The translations under genes were made by a program, and so were the position numbers. From Bacillota bacterium (GTDB lineage: Bacteria; Bacillota; Clostridia; Acetivibrionales; DSM-1351): a stretch of 64,000 nucleotides of DNA. The DNA lies in contig JAEWOH010000037.1 in assembly GCA_023460955.1 (NCBI GenBank), positions 11,943 to 75,942 of the forward strand, read 5' to 3'. Under the pieces are notes generated by a model. It was not told the DNA's origin and ran no database searches. It saw only the letters and a list, made by a program, of their open reading frames with translations. Shown in pieces: positions 59,443-64,000 of this stretch (within the stretch, counting starts at the first letter, position 1; each line of letters begins with the position of its first letter).

Positions 59443-60510
59443 TTAAACAACGTCAATTATTACTTGAACATTAAAGTTAAGCATTAACGAATCATCATGC
59501 TTATCAAGTTCTATGATAATTGGAACTGAAGTTTCACCATTATTTTGAACAGCGCTTGCTGAAATAAAGCTTACTTTTCCTGTGAGCTTTTTGTTTTGAT
59601 TGTATTCAGGTATAATAGAAACTTTTGCACCTAGCTTGACGTCTTTTATAAATTGTTCATCCACACTGGCTTCAACAACTAAATTATCTAAATTTACTAT
59701 ACTTAAAAGCTTCTCAGATGGAGTTATAACACTGCCGGTGCTCTTACTTAACGAGCATACCAGTCCATTGCTCATATTAGATACGATGAACTTTCCATTC
59801 AAAAAGCTTTTGTTTAGTTTACTCCTCATTTCATTAAGCTCATCCTCTAATAATTTAATGTTATTAGAATAATCTTTTATGGTGGCTTTCAGTTGTAGAA
59901 GTTGCATTTGTTCACCTTTTAAATCCGTTTTTCTACTAAATTCAGCCTTATCCAGTAAATATTTTACGTCCTCATAGTTTTTCTTTTTCTGTTCCACATC
60001 TTTTAAATAATTGTTGAATTCCTCCTGTGAAATGGCACCTAATTTCAACAACTCTTCATTTCCCGCCTTATTTTCCAGAACGCTGTTGTACTCCCACTCC
60101 GCATACTTCAAATCATTGAGCAGTTTGAGATTATCAGGGTCACTATCCTCAGTTTTACCAGGAAATTTTAAGGCCATTTCTTTTCTGGTATCTTCAACTT
60201 TTTCCCTATACAATTTCACTTGCATTTCCTTGCTGGCTATGCTGTTTAAATACTCTTCATATCCTATTGTCAAAAGCTTATCGCCTTTTTTTACTGTTTG
60301 AAATTCACGCACACTTATATCATCTATCGTCGCTGTAAACGGAAGATAAATGTCCTCAGTTTCTGACGCCTTCACTGTACCGAAAGCTTGTACCGGGCGC
60401 TTTATATTATCGGGGTTTATTATCTGAGGGTTAATTGTACTATTTGAATTCTCACAGGCTGAAAGAAACAAACAAATAATAATAGTTATAAAAAATAATG
60501 CTTTCTTCAT
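59443..60510 (-). CDS. HlyD/MFP-family efflux adaptor lipoprotein
   Basis: About 355 residues from the ATG at 60510, preceded by AGGAGGTG. Signal peptide with lipobox LSAC (Cys19). Then a barrel-sandwich hybrid, a coiled-coil hairpin of about 130 residues (SKEMQVKLYREKVEDTRKEM ... LKATIKDYSNNIKLLEDEL) and a beta-barrel domain (VSIIPEYNQNKKLTGKV). In a Gram-positive cell such an adaptor couples an ABC permease to the outer face of the membrane. Confidence 0.9.
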   Translation of the reverse strand: MKKALFFITIIICLFLSACENSNSTINPQIINPDNIKRPVQAFGTVKASETEDIYLPFTATIDDISVREFQTVKKGDKLLTIGYEEYLNSIASKEMQVKLYREKVEDTRKEMALKFPGKTEDSDPDNLKLLNDLKYAEWEYNSVLENKAGNEELLKLGAISQEEFNNYLKDVEQKKKNYEDVKYLLDKAEFSRKTDLKGEQMQLLQLKATIKDYSNNIKLLEDELNEMRSKLNKSFLNGKFIVSNMSNGLVCSLSKSTGSVITPSEKLLSIVNLDNLVVEASVDEQFIKDVKLGAKVSIIPEYNQNKKLTGKVSFISASAVQNNGETSVPIIIELDKHDDSLMLNFNVQVIIDVV

Positions 60511-60557
60511 AAAAATACACCTCCTAATCAAAACGAATATACTTTATATATTACGGA

Positions 60558-63068
60558 CTAAACGAATTTAATTGACTCAACGATATTTAACTTAGCCAAC
60601 CAAATTGCAGGAACAATTGATGTAACCACTGTGATAATTACTCCTGAAATCATGCAAAACACGATTATCGGCCATGAATAATAAATATGGCTAAAAATAT
60701 TAAGCGACTCCATAATATTGGGAATAATCAATGACAAATTCATAGCTCCAAGTAAGATTCCTAAAAGCCCCCCAATAATACCACCTGTCAGCGCTTCAAT
60801 AAATGTCATTTTAACGATTTGTACTTTGCTCATTCCTATCGACCGATACATGGCAAATACACGTTTTCTTTGAATAAAGCTAATTATTAAATTATTTAGT
60901 ACTCCAAAAACACCTATAACCATAGTAATAATTGAAAATGCAATTAGTATAACAAATGTCTGCTGGCTACTATCCATAGCGTCCTTTTCTATCTCATTTA
61001 CAGTATTAAGAACAGGCTTCTGTCTGGCAAAGAGGGTATTAAGCTGTTTTACCGTATCATCAATATTTCCGGAGGCCTTTATGTATATCGGATTATAATA
61101 ATTTCCGCCAATATCCTGCTTAAAGTTTTTGTGTGATATCAGCGCATAACTCCCTCCTCCTTGTAATATGTCTTCAAAGAAACCAATAATTTTGTAGTTT
61201 CTTTCACATTTATAGCCATTTTGTAAAAAGAACCTTAAGGTTATTACTTCCCCCTTCTTAACATCTAGCTTGTTTCGTAATGTATTAGTCAACAAAATAT
61301 TTCTATCTTTATCTAGCTCATCTATAAGAAGCTGCTTATTTTCCCTTGTATCAATATCATAAAAGTCAAAAAACTTCTTTGAATCAACACCCTGAATCAA
61401 CCATATATTATTATCCTTACCTATAACTTGAGCTCCATTATAGCTAAGACTTCCACTTATATCTTTAACCCCGTCTGTATCAGCTATCAGGTTTAATATA
61501 TTTTTATTGGCGTTGCTCATATTCATAACAATATCATATGAGTATCGGTTGAAATAAAAGGAGATACCGTTAATTTGACTGAGATTCACAGTAGTCACAA
61601 TAAACAGAAATGATATCCCTATAACTAATAAAGATACATTATTAATAAAATTTTTATTATCTCTTACATTTTTTGCAGCAATTATTCCCTCATTACCAAA
61701 TACATAAGAATATACTTTTTCTAATGCTATAATAAATTTATTAACAAAGAACGGCACCAATAATACAAATGACATAAATGACATCAGAATACAAATAATA
61801 TGAATCCAAAGCCCGGTATTGCCGGGTACTAAGTATGAAAAGCATATTGCCAGGCCCAAAAGAATCATTCCAACAATAAAGCTAATTACACTGTTGCCGT
61901 GCTTTCCCTGTACATTATTAAGTACTATTTCTTTTATAGGTATTGAAGAAACCTTAATAATAGGAATTATGGAGCTTATGAGACTCAATGAAATTGCCAG
62001 AAGGAAAGTAATAATCAAATCTGTGTAATTAAATTCGATATTGTTTATTGTACTAAAATCCTGTCTTATTAATAACTTTGCAGTAACGTTTAGTACCCCT
62101 ACTCCAGCTAAACATCCGATGGCTCCCCCAATAATTCCATAACTTAAGCTTTCCAGCAACAGCATAAAGTCTGTAGTTGCTTTTCTTGCTCCAATACTTC
62201 GAAAGGTGCCAATAGCAGACATTCTTTCAAACGTTATAATTTTGAAGGTTGAATAAATTATATATATAGTCATAAAACTTAAAAGAACAGTGACAATTAA
62301 AATTGGTGTTGCGATACTATCCGTCTGCCTCTTGACTTCCCTCTCATTAAAAGGTTCTTTAACAACAAATTTCTCATACTCCAGAGACAGTTTATACTTT
62401 ATCATAGGTTTTGCCATGGGGTTATTCAGTTTAATATAAATGGAATCTACCTTACCTCTGGCATCATAAATCGAACACAATTGTTCTTTTGGCACAACAG
62501 CATTTATTATTTTACCCTCGTTCGAGAAAGGTCCTGATTTGTTTGCAATACCACTAACAATAAAATTATGCTTGATGCCATTTAAAATCAGAACCATCGT
62601 ATCCCCTATGCTTAAACCATACTTCACAGAAGCATCCCTGCTTATGACTATCCTCTCTCCTTTAAAATTTGTATTATCAGACCCCTCTATATAGCTAATA
62701 GGTGTTAATTTTTGCAATTCGTTAATATCAGCACCTAAAAGCTTAATTCCTACTTTTTCATTTTCCTTGGAATTATATGTAGCATAGCCTGTAATCACAC
62801 CAATAAAGTATTCCATATTCTTGCCATACTTTTCTACTCCGTCCATATAGAAGAATTGAGTTGGAGAACTCTTATCAGCGGTTACAATAATATCCGAATA
62901 CCCGTAAGTACTTCTCCACTGATCTGTTTGTATTTTAACCAGTGTTTTTGAAATGGTAATAGATGCAAAAAACATAGCGGAAGATACAACAATCGAGAGC
63001 AAGATTAATAAGGTATATGTTTTTTTCTCCAATAAGTTTTTGATAATATGCTTTAAAATAATTTTCAC
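60558..63068 (-). CDS. FtsX-like ABC permease with two permease modules
   Basis: 836 residues. Two FtsX-like modules: an N-terminal signal-type segment, an extracytoplasmic MacB_PCD-like domain (residues 45-240), then three membrane segments, and after a linker the same order again ending near residue 830. The second extracytoplasmic part is shorter. No ATPase is fused. It is the first gene of the transporter unit and should be the membrane part of the MacB-like system. Confidence 0.9.
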   Translation of the reverse strand: MKIILKHIIKNLLEKKTYTLLILLSIVVSSAMFFASITISKTLVKIQTDQWRSTYGYSDIIVTADKSSPTQFFYMDGVEKYGKNMEYFIGVITGYATYNSKENEKVGIKLLGADINELQKLTPISYIEGSDNTNFKGERIVISRDASVKYGLSIGDTMVLILNGIKHNFIVSGIANKSGPFSNEGKIINAVVPKEQLCSIYDARGKVDSIYIKLNNPMAKPMIKYKLSLEYEKFVVKEPFNEREVKRQTDSIATPILIVTVLLSFMTIYIIYSTFKIITFERMSAIGTFRSIGARKATTDFMLLLESLSYGIIGGAIGCLAGVGVLNVTAKLLIRQDFSTINNIEFNYTDLIITFLLAISLSLISSIIPIIKVSSIPIKEIVLNNVQGKHGNSVISFIVGMILLGLAICFSYLVPGNTGLWIHIICILMSFMSFVLLVPFFVNKFIIALEKVYSYVFGNEGIIAAKNVRDNKNFINNVSLLVIGISFLFIVTTVNLSQINGISFYFNRYSYDIVMNMSNANKNILNLIADTDGVKDISGSLSYNGAQVIGKDNNIWLIQGVDSKKFFDFYDIDTRENKQLLIDELDKDRNILLTNTLRNKLDVKKGEVITLRFFLQNGYKCERNYKIIGFFEDILQGGGSYALISHKNFKQDIGGNYYNPIYIKASGNIDDTVKQLNTLFARQKPVLNTVNEIEKDAMDSSQQTFVILIAFSIITMVIGVFGVLNNLIISFIQRKRVFAMYRSIGMSKVQIVKMTFIEALTGGIIGGLLGILLGAMNLSLIIPNIMESLNIFSHIYYSWPIIVFCMISGVIITVVTSIVPAIWLAKLNIVESIKFV

Positions 63069-63116
63069 AAATCACATCCCTTTACTTCTGAAAGTAACTT
63101 CTTTAATATTAAAACA

Positions 63117-63153
63117 AAGACGTATCATAAAGAAATCACTCTTGATACGTCTT
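63117..63153 (-). terminator. hairpin between the lipoprotein gene and the permease gene
   Basis: AAGACGTATCA (63117-63127) pairs perfectly with TGATACGTCTT (63143-63153). On the minus strand TGTTTT follows, a weak terminator for the 63201 gene. Confidence 0.65.
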
Positions 63154-63200
63154 CTATATGTAGCAGTAGTTGTCGGTGGATGGCCAAACTATACAAAAAT

Positions 63201-63713
63201 TTATTTTTTAGAGTTTTCCGAGATTAATTCGTTATATTTTGAAGTCCTGGATTCTAAGTCTTCATAGAATAAGCCCATCTTCCAGGTACCATCTTCATAT
63301 ACAACCATTTGTTTATAGGTTTCTTGCTCATACATATCAGTAAGGTCAGCATTCTCGATAAGTTTATCTATTTTCAGGTTAACGTCAAAGCCATAAGATT
63401 TTGTATATACTACTCCAAAGGTTTCCATCTTTCCGAACTTATCAGACTTTTCGCCAATACTGTAACTATCGAATTTAGTGATCTTTGCTACTGCTTCTCT
63501 CCATTTAACAAAAACATCTTTGCTGATTTTTTGTTGGTCATATTTACATAAAAGATCATAAGCAGCATCGTAATCCCCTTTTGTCACATTATCAAGATAA
63601 CTGCTAAGTACATTACGAGCATCTTTGTCACTACCACCAATAGTGCATCCCGAAATAATTAGAATAGAAAACAACAAAAATGAACTAATTAAAATTGGTA
63701 ATAACCTCTTCAT
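63201..63713 (-). CDS. secreted lipoprotein, hypothetical
   Basis: 170 residues. Lipoprotein signal with lipobox ISGC (Cys22). The following GGSDKDARNVLSSYLDNVTKGDYDAAYDLLCKYDQQKIS resembles the small NTF2-like or DUF4878-type modules that precede transporters. No enzyme motif. It is upstream of the MacB-like unit on the same strand with a hairpin between, so functional linkage is possible. Confidence 0.75.
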   Translation of the reverse strand: MKRLLPILISSFLLFSILIISGCTIGGSDKDARNVLSSYLDNVTKGDYDAAYDLLCKYDQQKISKDVFVKWREAVAKITKFDSYSIGEKSDKFGKMETFGVVYTKSYGFDVNLKIDKLIENADLTDMYEQETYKQMVVYEDGTWKMGLFYEDLESRTSKYNELISENSKK

Positions 63714-63931
63714 AAATCACCCACTTTGTATTTTTTTGGTAATTTTTATATACTATTACATTATATACTACCACACCCTGTTTATCAATATAGTTACATT
63801 GATAGACAAAGTAAATGGTGTAGGATTACAATACATGTGTGACAATTAGAAAAAATTAATGCGGAAAGTGCATCCATAGTGTATGTTTAAGTTACCACAC
63901 AAAAATATACATTAGGAGGATACATTCCCGC

Positions 63932-64000
63932 ATGAACAGTTTAACACAGGATATGAAATATCGTCTATCTCTAATTAAATATTCACAGAAGTATGGAGTG
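63932..64000 (+). CDS. 5' end of an integrase-type transposase (partial)
   Basis: An ATG at 63932 follows TAGGAGGA. The 23 codons present (MNSLTQDMKYRLSLIKYSQK) resemble the N-terminal helix-turn-helix of clostridial rve-integrase transposases (IS3/IS481-like). The gene continues beyond the window. Left terminal repeats could not be placed with confidence in 63840-63920. Confidence 0.55.
   Translation, partial: MNSLTQDMKYRLSLIKYSQKYGV

Overview
The window looks like chromosomal DNA of an anaerobic, spore-forming, low-GC Gram-positive bacterium of the class Clostridia. The evidence is a GerA-type germination receptor operon, a trimeric [FeFe]-hydrogenase (HydABC) beside a sensory hydrogenase, a membrane pyrophosphatase, the hprK/murB/rapZ/yvcK operon, and strong AGGAGG ribosome binding sites with sigma-A promoters. 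Gene content would fit Ruminiclostridium (the C. cellulolyticum / C. papyrosolvens group), but that assignment is inference from memory, not a search.

Layout. (1) 1-5.1 kb: minus-strand cell-wall and carbon-control operon hprK - PHP phosphoesterase - murB - rapZ - yvcK. (2) 5.3-5.5 kb: a non-coding island with 18-bp perfect inverted repeats. (3) 5.6-10.5 kb: membrane pyrophosphatase, patatin-like lipase, and a membrane protein with a duplicated module. (4) 10.6-13.6 kb: two tRNA-Gly genes, a DUF554 protein, a CCA-adding enzyme and a cysteine-containing protein. (5) 13.8-15.1 kb: a Gly/Cys micro-protein and a TerC-family gene behind a yybP-ykoY (Mn2+) riboswitch. (6) 15.1-24.7 kb: the hydrogenase region. 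HydC-HydB-HydA form the catalytic enzyme. A second operon encodes a 2Fe-2S protein, a PAS-containing sensory hydrogenase, a SpoIIE-type phosphatase and, 12 bp further on, a TnpB/Cas12-like protein with two of three RuvC catalytic residues replaced. A promoter and a strongly structured non-coding stretch follow this last gene. (7) 25-32 kb: mixed redox, repair, PilZ and uncharacterised genes. (8) 32-38.8 kb: a TetR-controlled ABC-2 transporter operon with a CPBP protease, and an ABC-F protein behind an attenuator-like leader with two short upstream ORFs. (9) 38.8-42.9 kb: ger operon. (10) 43-49.3 kb: lipoprotein, HD hydrolase, heterodimeric ABC exporter, MFS transporter. (11) 49.5-51.8 kb, plus strand: LacI regulator with a membrane-anchored amidohydrolase and two palindromic operators. 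(12) 51.9-58.4 kb: small accessory genes (CD3324-type regulator, GNAT, CAT-like, ASCH, MerR, methyltransferase, two HAD hydrolases, racemase). (13) 58.6-63.7 kb: MacB-like ABC / adaptor / FtsX permease system plus a lipoprotein, then the start of a transposase at the right edge.

The most noteworthy candidate is the nuclease-impaired TnpB-like gene at 15311-16792. It is translated from its own strong ribosome binding site inside an apparent H2-sensing operon and is followed by a promoter-plus-structured-RNA element. This is the arrangement expected of an exapted RNA-guided DNA-binding regulator (TldR-like), here possibly linked to hydrogen metabolism. RNA guidance, target and function are all inference.
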